From contig CM070725.1 of assembly GCA_036346275.1 (NCBI GenBank), positions 15,304,216 through 15,368,215 on the forward strand: a stretch of 64,000 nucleotides of DNA. Reading direction: 5' to 3'. This document shows, one piece after another, positions 12,623-24,122 of this stretch. Source of the stretch: Otatea glauca (taxonomy: Eukaryota; Streptophyta; Magnoliopsida; Poales; Poaceae). The translations under genes and the position numbers were made by a program. The notes below the pieces were generated by a model that was not told where the DNA came from, did no database searches, and saw only the letters and a program-made list of their open reading frames with translations. Numbering within the stretch: position 1 is the stretch's first letter; every line of letters begins with the position of its first letter.

Positions 12623-13055
12623 ATAGGAAGAACACTTCTGGCACTTGCCAATTCATTTGCACTTCTCTTATTTCTTGGTCATCTAGGAAGCAGTCCGGAG
12701 TTGCACAGTCCACCGCTGAGGCCGAGTATGTTGCTGCAGCCAGTTGCTGTAGCCAGGTGCTCTGGATGAGATCGACCTTGCGGGACTATGTGTTAGAGAT
12801 AGAGAGTGTGCCACTTTTCTGTGACAACACTTCTGGTATTTGCATTGCTAAAAACCCAGTGCAACATTCCGGACCAAGCACATTGATATTAGATATCACT
12901 TCCTTAGAGACCATGTGGAGAAGGGAGATATCGTGCTTCAGTTTGTGGAGAGTGACCTCCAATTAGCCGATATCTTCACCAAGCCTTTGGATAGCTCCAG
13001 ATTTGTTGCCTTGAGGAGTGAGCTTGGAGTCGTGACCCCTTACGGCCTTTCGTGA
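12570..13055 (+). pseudogene. Copia-2 RNase H, frameshifted
   Basis: After a frameshift near 12570 the copia RNase H is read in another frame: NFAGCR..RKNTSG, the SWSSRKQ..VAQSTAEAEY block (about 12676-12735) and FCDNTSGICIAKNP. Another shift near 12860 is needed to reach the KHIDIRYHFLRD-like and ADIFTKPL-like tail, which ends about 13055. At least two indels are therefore present. Confidence 0.82.
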
Positions 13056-14900
13056 GGGGGAGCTAGTTTGTATATTATGTAAAATATTGTTCCCTTCCAG
13101 CTTTTCTTTTCTCTTTGTGTTTTTCTTTTGGGTGACTTTGGGTTTATTTCTTTCTTGAGTTGAGTTCACTCACTTAGACTTCTGGCATGCTTTGCATGGA
13201 CCTCTTATCTTGTGCTTTAGGTTGCTATCATGCGTGATTAGCTGTTCTCTCTTCTCCCTAGGTTGAGTTCCCTCACGGTCTTATAAGTCTAGCAGGTATT
13301 GGGCCTCCTGGGTAGACAGGGTCTGTGTGCACTCCTTAGTTGGGATCTAGAGTCAACTTCCCTATGTCAGTCACTGGGGAAGATAAGAGCGAGTCTGAGC
13401 CGTAGTGAGTCTCTTCTATCTTATCTATGCTCAATAGCCATCCAGTTTTGAAGTTTCTCGATTTCTTCTCATTCTGTTTTTCTGGTTGTTATTGAGTTTA
13501 TTTGGGTTGTACTTATGCCTAATCTTGATAATAACTCAACTTTAACCAAATTTGAGCTTAAAATTGATTCATTTGTTGAGGGAGTTTGGGAATCTGTTCA
13601 TGCATTGCATTTAGACTGCATTTTCTGTTTTATGAGCCTTGTCTATTATGCAATTGACTCAATCTTCATGAAATACATCATGCTATATCTTTTGAAGAAA
13701 ATCACTAGCTTAGATATGTCCAAGTCCATTTATCATGCTAAGCTTATTAAAATCTGAAAAATTTGAAAGCTTTAAATGAAAACTTGACGAAACATTTTGC
13801 TTTTACTTACTAAGTTTCTTCTCTAGGGGTTTTTACCATGAATTGTGAAATTTTGGATTTCTCTAGAGTCCCTATAGCAACTTGGGTGAAATTTGTTTGA
13901 TCCATATTTGAGTCCTTCAGAATTGCTCATATGTGCTAAATTGAAAATTTAAAAAAATTTGACTCTTTTGTGCAAAATTGATCTCAACACTTTATGTTCA
14001 CGAGATTGCTTCTTATTGCACTTGGGATGAACATGGAATATATTGTGTATGACCAAGATCATTCTCTTAAGAGTTACTCTTGAGATGATCGAAAATGGCT
14101 TGAGTCAATTTAAAAAAATGCAAATATCAAACACATATGTGGGTAAAGAATGCAAATAAAGTCAAACATTTGCACCCCGCTATGTTTTTTAAAGTCTTAA
14201 AGAAAATTTGCATAAATTGAAAAATGAGCTTGAAGGACCTTATATGCACTTCAAAATTCCCCAAAGTGTTGAGTAGGTTGAACTCTAGATTTTTCATTTG
14301 ATCCTTGAGTGGTTTTGCTTCTAGCCTTGAAACTTTGCTAAGTTTTGCACTTGTCAAATCATTCTAAAATGAAATATTGTAAAACTAAGCTTTTTTCATA
14401 AAATGTATTGGTCTTGGACATGTCATAGTTTAGTCATATTCTGAAATTGACAACTTGGTGTAATATCCTTCCATTTTGATCAATTGGATAATCTTTAAAG
14501 CTCTTTCGATTGCATTTCATGCATACATAAAAAATTGATGCCTATATTGCCAAAAGGGGGAGAAAACGTAGAAAAGGCATCACCAAAAAGATAAAAATGT
14601 GAATGCTGATTTGGTTTTTATGATCTTTGTAAAACTATGCTACTACTTCTTTTGGATCATAATCTCATAATCACATTTGACATGTTTAGTTGGATTTTAG
14701 AGTTTTTGTTGAAAACTTGCTCTTTCTTAAATTTAACACTAAAATCTAAATTCCACTTCGTCAACTTGGTCATGGTTTCAATTTTTATCTTTGGACCAAG
14801 TTTGACTTTGCAACTAAAAATTGCTTTCTTTTTCATCCTCTTCAAACTCAAAACATATGCCTTTTGTTGTGTTTGTCAATATACTCATCAAGGGGGAGAT
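13056..14900 (+). other. Copia-2 3' non-coding tail with three polypurine tracts
   Basis: About 1.85 kb between RNase H and the 3' LTR. No coding unit is supported; the ORF at 13515-13757 has no motif. Polypurine tracts occur at about 13052-13062 (TGAGGGGGAGC), about 14553-14566 (AAAAGGGGGAGAAA) and 14890-14899 (AAGGGGGAGA, adjacent to the LTR). The last is the plus-strand primer; the others are extra copies of the kind known in Sireviruses. An envelope-like ORF, present in some relatives, is not visible. Confidence 0.7.
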
Positions 14901-16605
14901 TGAAGGACCATGTGGAGGTCTATCCAGATTTGTGATGAGTATTTGACTAAATTTGAGCTTGGGTTGCTCTTATTTGAGTTTGATTTGAATTGGATTCTCA
15001 ATTGAAAGCAATTTGAGGTCTTCTCTGTTTTCCCGGTGCTACCGGCCAAAACGAGGAAAAATGAATTTTAATGAGTGGACTTTGATGGATTTATTACACA
15101 TCTTTGTGGGCATTGCTATGTGAGGAGTTTCCTTGTTTTTGATGGTTGCAGGACGACGGTGCTAGGTCATGGTGAGACGAAGGATGGCCGGGACTAGGCG
15201 AGGAGCGTCGGAGGTCCAGACGGTCGGGGATCGCCGAAAGATGATCGGAGACGGAGTCCGTGCAAGCCGTGAAGACAAGGAATGGATGTGATGCTAACTA
15301 GATGCTGCTCGGATCGATGAGGGCCGTCGGATTGCAGTCTAGTTGATAGGATAGCGGATCTAGTTAGTATGATTTGAAAACCATGCAAAAAACCCATTTG
15401 TGTGGTGGGTTTTGGGTGAACCCTTGCATGACTGATTGAGTGGGTTAATCCTAGCCCTTGATGGATGCTCTAGGGTTTAGAGGCTCATCCAAGGGTGGTA
15501 GGGTGGCCCAAGAGTTGTATAAATAGGGGTGGAGGGGTAGCCTTCCCCCCTTGAAGGTTTTGAGGTTTTTGATGCTCCTTTGAGCTTTGCCCACATGAAT
15601 GTGAGGCTTTGTAGCCTCTCCTTCCAGAAATGAAATTTTTCCTCAAATCATTTGTTTTCTTTGTGCATTTACATTACGCATTTAAATTACGCAATTTACA
15701 TTATGCACTTAAATTCCGCAATTAAATTCAGCACTTACATTCTTGCAATTTACATATATGCAATTTGGATTTGCCTCCCCTCCTTCTAAATGATGTTCTT
15801 CTAGGATGTCTTGAGGATGTTCATTTGGTTTTACATCTTTCTTACACCCTTGGATAGACTAGAGATCAAGTTTTTTTTATCAAATTGCAAATCTGTCCAG
15901 AACTTGTTCTCTGCACAGCAGTCAGTGTTTGATTTTTCTAAAAATATAGAGAAAACATTTTTAAGTTATTCATTTTAGAGAAGGTGCAGGACTCATATAT
16001 CCATCTGTCGAAAATTTCTTGAGTCCACTGGTTGCACGGTTTGAGAGCTGTGAAGTGAAAACCGAGCCTCAAACTTTTTGGTCGAAGTCCCTAACTGTCT
16101 GTATTTCTTGATTTTTCATTCTTATTATACAAAGCTTTATGAGGTTATTTTTGGTGGAGTGTTTCATTACTCAACTGCTCACAGAGAAAAAAATCCCAAA
16201 ATTTTTAGAGCAATAGAAACTCACCAACCACCTGTTCCAACTGAGGACAATTTCTGAAAATCTGCTTTAACTTTTCTGAAAAGAGACTTTGGTATTTTAG
16301 CTTTATCTCTTTTAGAAAAGAAGTCTTTTGAATTGATTCCTCTTTTGTTTGGACACTTGACTACCTGGATTGTGATTAAAAAACCCCTCACATGAATCAT
16401 GGTTCTTATCCATGCAAGCTAGGGTTACATATAGTTATCTAATTGTTCTGGGTTTTGGAGGGTGTGCGAATCTGAGAAGCACCAGTTTGAACGAAAATCT
16501 TTGGGTGCTTTAGATTTTTATTGCAAGAGTGTTTGGAGTACTTTGAGTGGGGGAAATTTTATTTGGGATCATTCACCCCCCTTTGATCGCCATTTCGATC
16601 TTTCA
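14901..16605 (+). repeat. 3' LTR of Copia-2 (1705 bp)
   Basis: Starts TGAAGGACCATGTGG right after the polypurine tract and ends GATCTTTCA before TSD CCGAT (16606-16610). It carries the conserved TATA box at 15518-15525. Confidence 0.93.
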
Positions 16606-17640
16606 CCGATAATCCAAGAGACTATCCTTCCTATACCTCATACAGTTACTTATCTAGCTAAGAATCCTGGAGTTGAATCCCCACCTGAGGATTTTGGGAT
16701 TAGCAGTATAGCATCTAATGATGAGCCTCCATATTCCCCTGTTATAACTAATGAACCACTAAGGAGATCACAGCGGGACAGAAGGTCTGCCATTCCAAAT
16801 GACTATGTCGTATACATGAATGAAGATGTAAATGACATAGGGAAGGTAGATGATCCCACCTCATTTAAGAAGGCCATGATGGCTACGGATTCACCCAGGT
16901 GGCTTGAGACCATGCAGGATAAAATAAAGTCTATGAGCATTAATGATGTCTAGGATCTAGTAGAAATTCTGATGGAGTCAAACGGTAGCCTGTAGATGGG
17001 TCTACAAAACTAAGCATGACTCTAAGGGAAATATCGAAAGATTCAAGGCAAAGTTTGTAGCAAAAGGGTTTATACAAAGAGAGGGGATTGATTATGTTGA
17101 TACTTTCTCTCCCATCTCAAAGAATGATTCACTAAGAATTGTCATGGCGCTTGTTGCTCATTATAATTTAGAGCTGCATCAGATGAATGTTAAAACTGCA
17201 TTCCTTAATGATGACTTGAATAAGAATGCTTACATGGCTCAACCGGAAGGTTTTGTCATAGAAGGTAAGAAACATATGGGATGTCGACTTAAGAAATCTA
17301 TCTACGGATTAAAACAAACGTCTAGACAATGGTACCTTAAGTTCGATGAGACCATAAGAAATTTTGGTTTCAAAGAAAATGAAGTGGACAATTGCATATA
17401 CATTAAAAATAAGGGGAGAAAATTCACTATCTTAGTGCTTTATGTGGATGATATCTTATTGGCTAGCAGCGATAATGATATGTTGTATGAGACCAAGAGA
17501 TTTCTTTCCGTTAATTTTGACATGAAGGATTTGGTGATGCCTTTTACGTTTTGGGCATTGAGATTTACTGAGACAAGTCCAAAGGAATATTAGATCTATC
17601 ACAAAGGGCATACATTGACAGAGTACTTAAGAGATTTAAT
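16606..17640 (+). pseudogene. Copia-1 reverse transcriptase (right part of split pol)
   Basis: Coding sequence resumes at the CCGAT TSD. An acidic linker with RRSQRDRR leads into RT after a TAG at 16951-16953. Readable motifs are RFKAKFVAKGF, LHQMNVKTAFLN, KSIYGLKQTSRQWY and LYVDDILLASS (about 17438-17470). The frame ends at 17593. A small deletion or shift is needed around 16960-17010 and near 17540. ORFs reading out of the Copia-2 LTR across 16605 are artefacts. Confidence 0.88.
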
Positions 17641-18380
17641 ATGAATAACTGCTCTGCCACGCCTACTCCTATTGTTAAGGACTATAAGTTTGGAACATTC
17701 TAATGTCCAAGGAATCAATTAGAAACTGATTAGATAGAGGGGATTCCTTACGCTTCAACTGTCGGAAGCATAATGTATGCTCAAGTTTGTACTCACCCTA
17801 ATTTAACATTCGTAAACAAGATGTTTGGCTGTATCAATCAAATCCAGGGTTGGACCACTAGAAAGCCGTTAAAAAAGCTTTGCGTTATATGCAGGGCACT
17901 AAGCATTTCATGCTCACATATAAGAAGTCTGATACCCTTGAGGTTGTGGGTAATTCGGACGCTGACTTTGCAGGTTGTGTTGATACTAAGAAATCCAAAT
18001 CAGGTTATATCTTCACACTTGCGGGAGGAGCCATTTCGTGGAAAAGCTCCAAACAATCACTTACTGTATCATCAACAATGCAAGCTAAGTTTGTGGCATG
18101 TTATGAGGCTATTGGGCAAGCTGTATGGCTTAAAAATTTTATCCCGGAATTAAGAGTGGTAGACAACATATCTAAACCACTTCCTATATACTGCGATAAT
18201 TTAGCCGTAGTTTTCTATTTGAGTAACAACAAATCAAATGGTGCTGTCAAACACATTAACATTAAGTATCATGTTGTGAAATATAGAATTCAGGATCAGA
18301 CAATTGATGTCAAGCATATAAGTACTAAGTTTATGCTTGCGAATCCACTTACTAAAGGCTTATCACCCAGTCTCTTTTGA
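17641..18380 (+). pseudogene. Copia-1 RNase H
   Basis: The connection and RNase H domain of copia pol. It is broken up to about 17880 and then intact for 166 codons (17880-18380): SDADFAGCVDTKKS, GGAISWKSSKQ, PIYCDNLAV and an HINIKYH block, ending with a normal stop after TKGLSP. The canonical acidic residue in the usual SSTEAEY block is altered (SSTMQAKF), so activity is doubtful even in this open stretch. Confidence 0.88.
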
Positions 18381-18611
18381 GAGCATGTTACCGGCATGGG
18401 TTTAGTGGAAAGCCTCTGATTCGGGAAATGAGGACCATAAGAATAAAACCAACCCGTTAAGGATAAGTAATTATCCTATCAAGATAGAATGATGCACTAT
18501 AGATGTTGGGGTTGTAGCGGTGCTTAAATTAACCGTTGTAATACTTTATCTTGGTGTGCTATTTTGTTGAATATGGACTTACGATATTAGCCATACAATC
18601 AAGTGGGAGAA
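18381..18611 (+). other. Copia-1 3' untranslated tail and polypurine tract
   Basis: No ORF. The purine tract AAGTGGGAGAA (18601-18611) abuts the 3' LTR and would prime plus-strand synthesis. Confidence 0.75.
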
Positions 18612-20011
18612 TGTTGGTTATGATCTTTGGCTAACTAACAGACCCAAGTTTTTGGGGGCTAAGTCCACCATTTTCTCGCATTGATCGGGAGCGCCCAACA
18701 AATTTTTGGTTCGGTCCCATTAGCTAGCGCCATTTTAAGAGGGAAGAAGCTGGCACTCGTCAGATCATTGAACGCTCTCGAGTTTGCTACTTCCTGACAC
18801 CCCATCTGATTAGGGTTTTGGCGCTGAGGCTAGCGAAGATCGTGACTAGCACCATGAAGATCACGATGCCCTCTTTTCACCGGCCCACATCTACTTCGAC
18901 CTACTTCACCGACGCCATAACACCGACCGAATCACCCACACCGACAGAAACCTAATTGTTTCATCTTCACCGGTAGTGGCGTATCCAACAGGTGGGCTCG
19001 GTTGGGCTCGAGCCCACCCTCTAGTCGCCAAATCCTACGTACTCTTTCTAGCAGCGACGCTCATTTTTTGGCATAGCAGTGGTGAATGTACACGCACTCA
19101 GACACGTCTAGAGAAAGAAGAAACTTTGCTGGGTGGTGAGCTACTTTTTAGACCATATGGCTTCATGAGTAACTTCACTTGCTATCTGCAAAACTGGACT
19201 CGAACCCTCGATGCACGCAGAGACTATAGAGAGAGGGAGGTGACTCAACATCTCTTCTTTGTGAGAATATGGGGACACTTGATACACGTCGTCAGGACTC
19301 GATGATTGTGTGGGCATGGCGAGTACGTCAAGTGAATGTCGGGGAGCTGGTGAGGGCATGGGCGTGTGGCAACGGACAACCCACTACGGGGATGGTAAGC
19401 AGATTGTGAAGGTGGCGTAGTGTGTGTCGAGTGCCTAACCCGCTTAGTGGACTGACTATGAAAGCAAATAGACAATGTGAGCTCCTTTTCTAATATATGA
19501 TTTTTGAGAGGTGCTTCAATGCTTTCCTTTTTGACACATGCAGAAATATTGAAGCACTGAATGAAAGGTAAATGGTGATTACTTACCCTTTCGCTTTCTT
19601 CTAGATTTGTGTAACTTGTATTAGAAAGAAAATCATTGAAGCACTGCTCATGATTTTTTTTATCAATTGTAAATATGTTAGTGGGTTGAAAGTGACAATA
19701 TCCGGTTTGTTTGATTGATTGGTGTTAACTTGTTTATAGATTTTCAAAAGTTTAACAAGCGAATGTTGCACAAACATTTCTCAAATAATGAACTACAAAT
19801 AGTAACACTCGAACCGATGTGAATACAACACAAGCTATATAACATGTTTGTCTCAATTTAACCTAATTTTTTGAACCCACCCTCTATTTTTATCCTGGAT
19901 TCGCCACTAATCACCGGGTCAGTACATTCATCTAATGTTTTAATTTTCGCTTTATGTTTTGGTGATCATGTTTTAGGCTAGTTCAAGTTTTAGTTTACCT
20001 TAGGTCTAACA
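18612..20011 (+). repeat. 3' LTR of Copia-1, enlarged by a hAT-like insert
   Basis: Begins TGTTGGTTATGATC and ends TTAGGTCTAACA, followed by TSD GGAGG at 20012-20016. Without the insert at 18974-19909 plus one TSD copy it is about 456 bp, close to the 445-bp 5' LTR. A short extra AT-rich segment lies near 19940. Confidence 0.9.
18974..19909. mobile_element. Non-autonomous hAT-like transposon (936 bp)
   Basis: Terminal repeats TAGTGGCG / CGCCACTA, extending imperfectly (TAGTGGCGTATCCA against TAGTGGCGAATCCA). The flanks are TTCACCGG (18966-18973) and ATCACCGG (19910-19917), an 8-bp TSD with one mismatch, as expected for hAT. The empty-site sequence CTTCACCGGG is present in the 5' LTR, which confirms the insertion point. 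Subterminal GTGGGCTC / GAGCCCAC words are repeated near the left end. No transposase ORF is present. Confidence 0.85.
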
Positions 20012-20382
20012 GGAGGAGCTCACCAGAGTTGGTCGCTATGTCACTAGTCGTCGCCGGAGCAGAGTTGTCAATAGACAAAATATGTCGCTCTCTTATTTGT
20101 GACCGTGTTAGCGTCTTTGTTTTCTTATTTCCCGTTTTTGGAGATGCAAGCATCAACTAATGTTTTAATTTTCGCATTATGTTATGGTGATCATGTTTTA
20201 GGCTAGTTCATGTTTTAGTTTACCTTAGATCTAACAGGAGGAGCTCACCAGAGTTGGTCGCTATGTCACTCGTCGTCGCCGGAGCAGAGTTGTCGATAGA
20301 CAAAATATGGCGCTCTCTTATTTGTGACCGTGTTATCGTCTTCGTTTTCTTCTTTCCCGTTTTTGGAGATGCAAGCACCATT
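19933..20382. repeat. 225-bp tandem duplication spanning LTR end, TSD and flank
   Basis: 19933-20157 and about 20158-20382 are two copies of the same unit. It holds the last ~80 bp of the Copia-1 LTR, the GGAGG TSD and about 145 bp of flanking host DNA (AGCTCACCAGAGTTGGTCGC...). The second copy keeps LTR bases shared with the 5' LTR (TTAGATCT, GTTCATG), while the first has TTAGGTCT and GTTCAAG. The duplication postdates the Copia-1 insertion. Confidence 0.85.
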
Positions 20383-21813
20383 GCATTCTTTGAATGCTCC
20401 TCACCGTATGCGCTCCATTGCTGTCAGTCGGTTCCCCTATCCTATGCGTATATTATCTTGTGAATTTTCACTGTTCATTCTTTGACTTGTTTAGAGACTG
20501 GTTTCTTCCTTTGCCAAATTGATTCACACCTGTCCCCTTTCAACAGTCAGAAACGCATGAAGCCTCGATTGGAAGGAAACACCTCCCTCATGAATATCCA
20601 AAAACTGAACTCAAAAGGCAACAGAAGGGGATAAGATGGCAGCAAGCAACTCAGCAAGTAAACCCTTCACAAAAAGGAAGGGTATTATGTCATTATCTCC
20701 TTGCCATTCTGTAGGACAGTAAGATATCATCAACCCTTCAGGAACCTGCATGGAAAGCCAGTAGAGATATTTACAGCTGACGAAGCACTAGATAGCAGAT
20801 AATATCAATCCTATTTACCATTTGGATTGCAAGCTTGACTCATATTATTAACTGCTGAGATCTGGACAGCAAAAATGTTAATTTTTCCACTTTGGCAACT
20901 GCTCAATGGCATAACAAAGATCAGTACGCATGGAAAGTTGAATTTACACAGCATTAAGAACAATATTATACATGTATGCAGAGCACAATTAAGCACAGCG
21001 CTATTTCAGAAAAAGAAGACGTACTTGGTGCCTATAACGTTCTAGTCATGAATGGTGGGTCTTCACTTCATCTTGTTTCCTCAGTTGATAACATAATCTT
21101 TCAAATGTTGCTATTTCTATCCAACTCGAAATGCAAGGGTTTAAGATCCTTTTTTTAGATAATGAAGGGTTTAAGATCCTTAAATACCTGATTATTTCAT
21201 AGCATTGTAACTGACCTGATTTCCTTGTATATTAGAGAAATTTATTGGTTTGTGCCATATTTGATTCAGAAGCCATTTTAAGCACGCGATTGAGATAATT
21301 ACAAATCAATTTTCCTTGTAATTACACCCATTGACAGATAGGATCACACTGTTACCTTTTCATTTAGTTTTTATTTCATTTCATAAACGGCCAAATTGAG
21401 AATATTTTGAATTATTCTCCTAATATTTAATTTGATTAACACCAAGTTATTTTAAGCACTGACATCCATCGAAGTGAACTCGATAGGAAATCGGCAAAAT
21501 GTAACTTAATTCAGATATATGACCACAAAGATAGATTTTTAAGTAGTTCGATGCAAGGAACAATGCAACAACTAAGGATATACAGGCCCCTAGTCTTCCA
21601 ATGTGGAAGCCACCATACATATAGAAGGATCCCAATGAAGCCTTGTACTACATCACATCTACCCAACCCAGACCTGAACCCTAATCGGCTGATCATGCAT
21701 GACATAAGCAAGAACCAAATGAACTTAATCCATAACAACAACTAGATGGCAGAGAGCATTGACAATAGTCAACACGAGCTTGAGGTTGTAACGAAGGAAT
21801 CGACCCTACGGAG
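20383..21813. other. Intergenic / 3' flank of the zinc-finger gene
   Basis: AT-rich, no supported coding unit on either strand. The part next to 21813 must hold the 3' UTR of the minus-strand zinc-finger gene; its poly(A) site cannot be fixed. A short direct repeat, AAGGGTTTAAGATCCTT-like, occurs at about 21136 and 21165. Confidence 0.5.
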
Positions 21814-22605
21814 CTAGAGCTTGAGAGTCAGGTCTATCTTGCTTGGCATCTCCTCCTGCTTCTTCACTTCATGAACGTTATGGTCGCCGGCGACGCCGCG
21901 GCCACCGTCGCTGCCGCCAACCCACCGGAGACCGGTCATCGCTGCGTCGGGGAAGGCCGAGACCGGGACCCTGGACGACGCGCCGTAGCCGTAGGTCTCC
22001 GGTGCGTACAACGGGCGGTCGGCGCCGGCGCGACGGGTGAGCCCCAGGGACGACGACTGGGCGCCCCACCCGTGGTGGTGCACGCCGTAGAACGGCGCTG
22101 CGGAGGCGGAGCCCCGGCCGAGGAACCGGCTGGCGGAGTGCGGCCAGAGGTTGGGGAACCGGAGGTGGTGCGGCACGAGCTGGTCGGCGACCCCGTAGAG
22201 GCCAGCGCCGCCGCGACCCACGGCAGAGGCGGCCGCAACAGCGGCGCCGCGCTTGGCGAACGAGCGCTCGCGCTTGTGCGCGTTCTGGTGGCCCCCCAGC
22301 GCCTGCGAGGTGTAGAACTTGCGCTGGCAGTAGTTGCACTTGAACATGCGCCGCTTCTGGCCGCCGGCCGCCGCAGCCGCCACCGTCGTCTTCTCCTCTA
22401 TCGACGGCGCCGCCTCCTCCTTCGCCTTCCCCTTGTCCGCCTCCGCGGCCTTCACCTTCGAGCCAAGCGCGCCGAGGAGGTCGAGCTCGAGCAATGGCGC
22501 CTCCTGGCCAGTCTCCTCCTCCTTCTTGGCCTGCACCTCCCCCTCCTCCTCCTCCACCTGCACCACCTCCATGGACGCGGTTTGAGAGCTCGAGCCTTTG
22601 TCCAT
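21814..22605 (-). CDS. Single-C2H2 zinc-finger transcription factor with EAR motifs
   Basis: Uninterrupted 263-codon ORF, ATG at 22605-22603, stop TAG at 21816-21814. One C2H2 finger has C90, C93, H106 and H110 with the plant-specific QALGGH helix, followed by NAHKRER. It is preceded by a basic GGQKRR stretch. The N-terminal third is acidic (Glu-rich) with an ELDLLGAL segment near residues 40-47. The C terminus is KIDLTLKL, a typical LxLxL EAR repression motif. The middle is Ala/Gly/Tyr-rich and low in complexity. The pattern matches the Arabidopsis ZFP1/3/4/7-type subfamily, nuclear repressors active in development or stress; the exact orthologue is not decided. The gene is GC-rich and intronless, like many grass genes, and unlike its surroundings. 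It is the only complete host gene here. The long ORFs on both strands through it are GC shadows. Confidence 0.92.
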   Translation of the reverse strand: MDKGSSSQTASMEVVQVEEEEGEVQAKKEEETGQEAPLLELDLLGALGSKVKAAEADKGKAKEEAAPSIEEKTTVAAAAAGGQKRRMFKCNYCQRKFYTSQALGGHQNAHKRERSFAKRGAAVAAASAVGRGGAGLYGVADQLVPHHLRFPNLWPHSASRFLGRGSASAAPFYGVHHHGWGAQSSSLGLTRRAGADRPLYAPETYGYGASSRVPVSAFPDAAMTGLRWVGGSDGGRGVAGDHNVHEVKKQEEMPSKIDLTLKL

Positions 22606-22653
22606 TTTGCTTTTGCTTTCTTGGCACAGGAGTTCTTGGATGGGATTTGCGCC

Positions 22654-22661
22654 TACTTATA
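22654..22661 (-). promoter_or_regulatory. TATA box of the zinc-finger gene
   Basis: TATAAGTA on the minus strand, about 50 bp upstream of the ATG. A start site about 30 bp downstream would leave a short 5' UTR of about 20 bases. Confidence 0.6.
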
Positions 22662-22668
22662 CACGGAG

Positions 22669-24122
22669 GGAAGGGTTAGACGTGGAGATAATCTCATAGA
22701 AATGCAAGTTCACTTGCCAAATTTAAAGATTACGCGAGATCACAGGAGTTTAATGTGGTGGAGATCACGGCCTTAATGCTTATAGCCTAATAGTAATCTT
22801 CTGCCTTCCGTATAACTCTCTCCGTCTCACTGTATCTCGCTCTACTCTACCTCTATCCTTCTGACACTCTTGTATGGCTACATGCATGTACAGTGAATGC
22901 TTTCCTTGCTTGGAGAGATTGGGTAGATGTTTCAAGTTTTGAACTGGATGCCTTGACATCGGTTCAGGGTGAAGCTGGCACGCCCTCTGGCGGGGTAGAA
23001 ATTAATTGGACCGTCGACATGGATGTGGAGAAGGATTTGTTGTAGTTTCGCGTGGCCCTAAATAGTGGCCTGGCGAAATTGTTGTATTCTAAACGGTCCC
23101 TTGGTATATGCTCACGTCTAGCGGAGATAAATCCGTAGGATCGCATAAAGAAAATGTACATTAGGACCGGTATAATAACATCACTTTAGTTTATTATTAG
23201 CATGTACACGTCAACTTTATTTTATATAAAAGAGTGAGAAAAAAGGAGAGAGAAGAGAATCGGTTCTCATGCACTAGCCAGCATCGTACGAGAAATAACG
23301 TGCTATAGCGAGCCAAAAGTTTGTGTTAGAGCAAGTATGCTTACTCTAGATCGAGATATTTATTGTACAAGTTCTAATGTTATAGTCGAAAGTGATTTTC
23401 TAAAGATAATCTTTAGAGATAGTTATTGTATAAAATAGATTTATTGTTTCCTCTAAATGACATGGATGAGAGAGTAAGTTGTGAAATTTTGTTAGTGTAC
23501 CTACTCGAACTAGCCTTGTATGTTTTGGCGGACTGAATTAACTTTGCTTCTTTCTTAGAAGTAATTGACTAAGTTTGTTAAAGCCAATAAGTTAAAAGCA
23601 CATATGTAATGAGTACGGATTTATCGTTTTGCATGTTAAACCTCAAATATGGTTTGTTGTATCAAATTTATAATTTATAAAATCTTAGTTGCCAGCACTG
23701 TTTTTGATTACTCACACAAAGTTCAAAATTTGACACATCATCCTTTTATTAGTTATTAAAATATCTTAATATTGGCACAAGTGAATTTTAGAAACTAGCA
23801 TGTGAAGACAGCTGTAAGCTTGCAAATCTACGAATTAGTTACAAGCGCTGTTTTTCTACTTTGATAAAAACCAAAGTATCCTTAGGGTATCTTCAATGTA
23901 TAATTCCATTAGATCTTAAAATGTGATGACGTGGCTATTGCTATTTTCTGCAATGCATAAAACCCAAGTAGGTAGTAAGAGGGGGCCTACACGACAATAA
24001 AATAACCACCCCACCTTCCTTCTCTCCTACCCGATCAAACCCGCGCGTGAGTCGCGTCTCATGACCTCATCACCATCTCCTCCTTCAAGCCTCTACAAAG
24101 TGATCCCGGGCAGGTCCGGATG
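22669..24122. other. Intergenic, promoter side of the zinc-finger gene
   Basis: No supported ORF. The first few hundred bases should contain the promoter. From about 23160 the DNA is AT-rich with transposon-like words; the block from about 23888 (AGGGTATCTTCAATG) resembles a MITE end, but no partner end was found. Confidence 0.45.

Larger units (their letters stand above)
5352..16605 (+). mobile_element. Copia-2: nested Ty1/copia element, Sirevirus-like
   Basis: Complete 11.25-kb element with two 1705-bp LTRs (TGAAGG...CTTTCA) and TSD CCGAT. Order is LTR, primer site, very long gag with coiled coil and zinc knuckles, protease, integrase, RT, RNase H, a 1.8-kb non-coding tail with several polypurine tracts, LTR. 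Long LTRs, long gag and repeated polypurine tracts are known traits of the Maximus/SIRE (Sirevirus) lineage; assignment to it is inference. Most damage is single stop codons, so the pol frame is still readable across about 2.7 kb. Confidence 0.93.
1440..20011 (+). mobile_element. Copia-1: Ty1/copia LTR retrotransposon, host of nested Copia-2
   Basis: The ends are TGTTGG...CTAACA with TSD GGAGG. A Met-initiator-type primer site follows the 5' LTR, and a purine-rich tract ending AAGTGGGAGAA precedes the 3' LTR. Gene order is gag, protease, integrase, RT, RNase H, which defines copia. Without its two inserts (Copia-2 at 5352-16605 and a hAT-like element at 18974-19909) it would be about 6.4 kb. 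All reading frames carry stops or frameshifts, so it is dead. The lineage within copia is not assigned. Confidence 0.92.

Noticed and set aside
13515..13757. Envelope-like gene of Copia-2
   Set aside because: 80 codons with no signal peptide, membrane segment pattern or similarity that I can see; position alone is not enough.
16462..16605. ORF reading from the Copia-2 LTR into Copia-1 pol
   Set aside because: Crosses an element boundary marked by LTR end and TSD; the fusion is an artefact of the insertion.
21871..22776. Long plus-strand ORF of 301 codons across the zinc-finger gene, and another minus-strand frame (21878-22627)
   Set aside because: GC-rich DNA leaves several frames open. Only the 21814-22605 frame has a C2H2 finger and EAR motif; the others are Arg/Ala/Gly-rich shadows.
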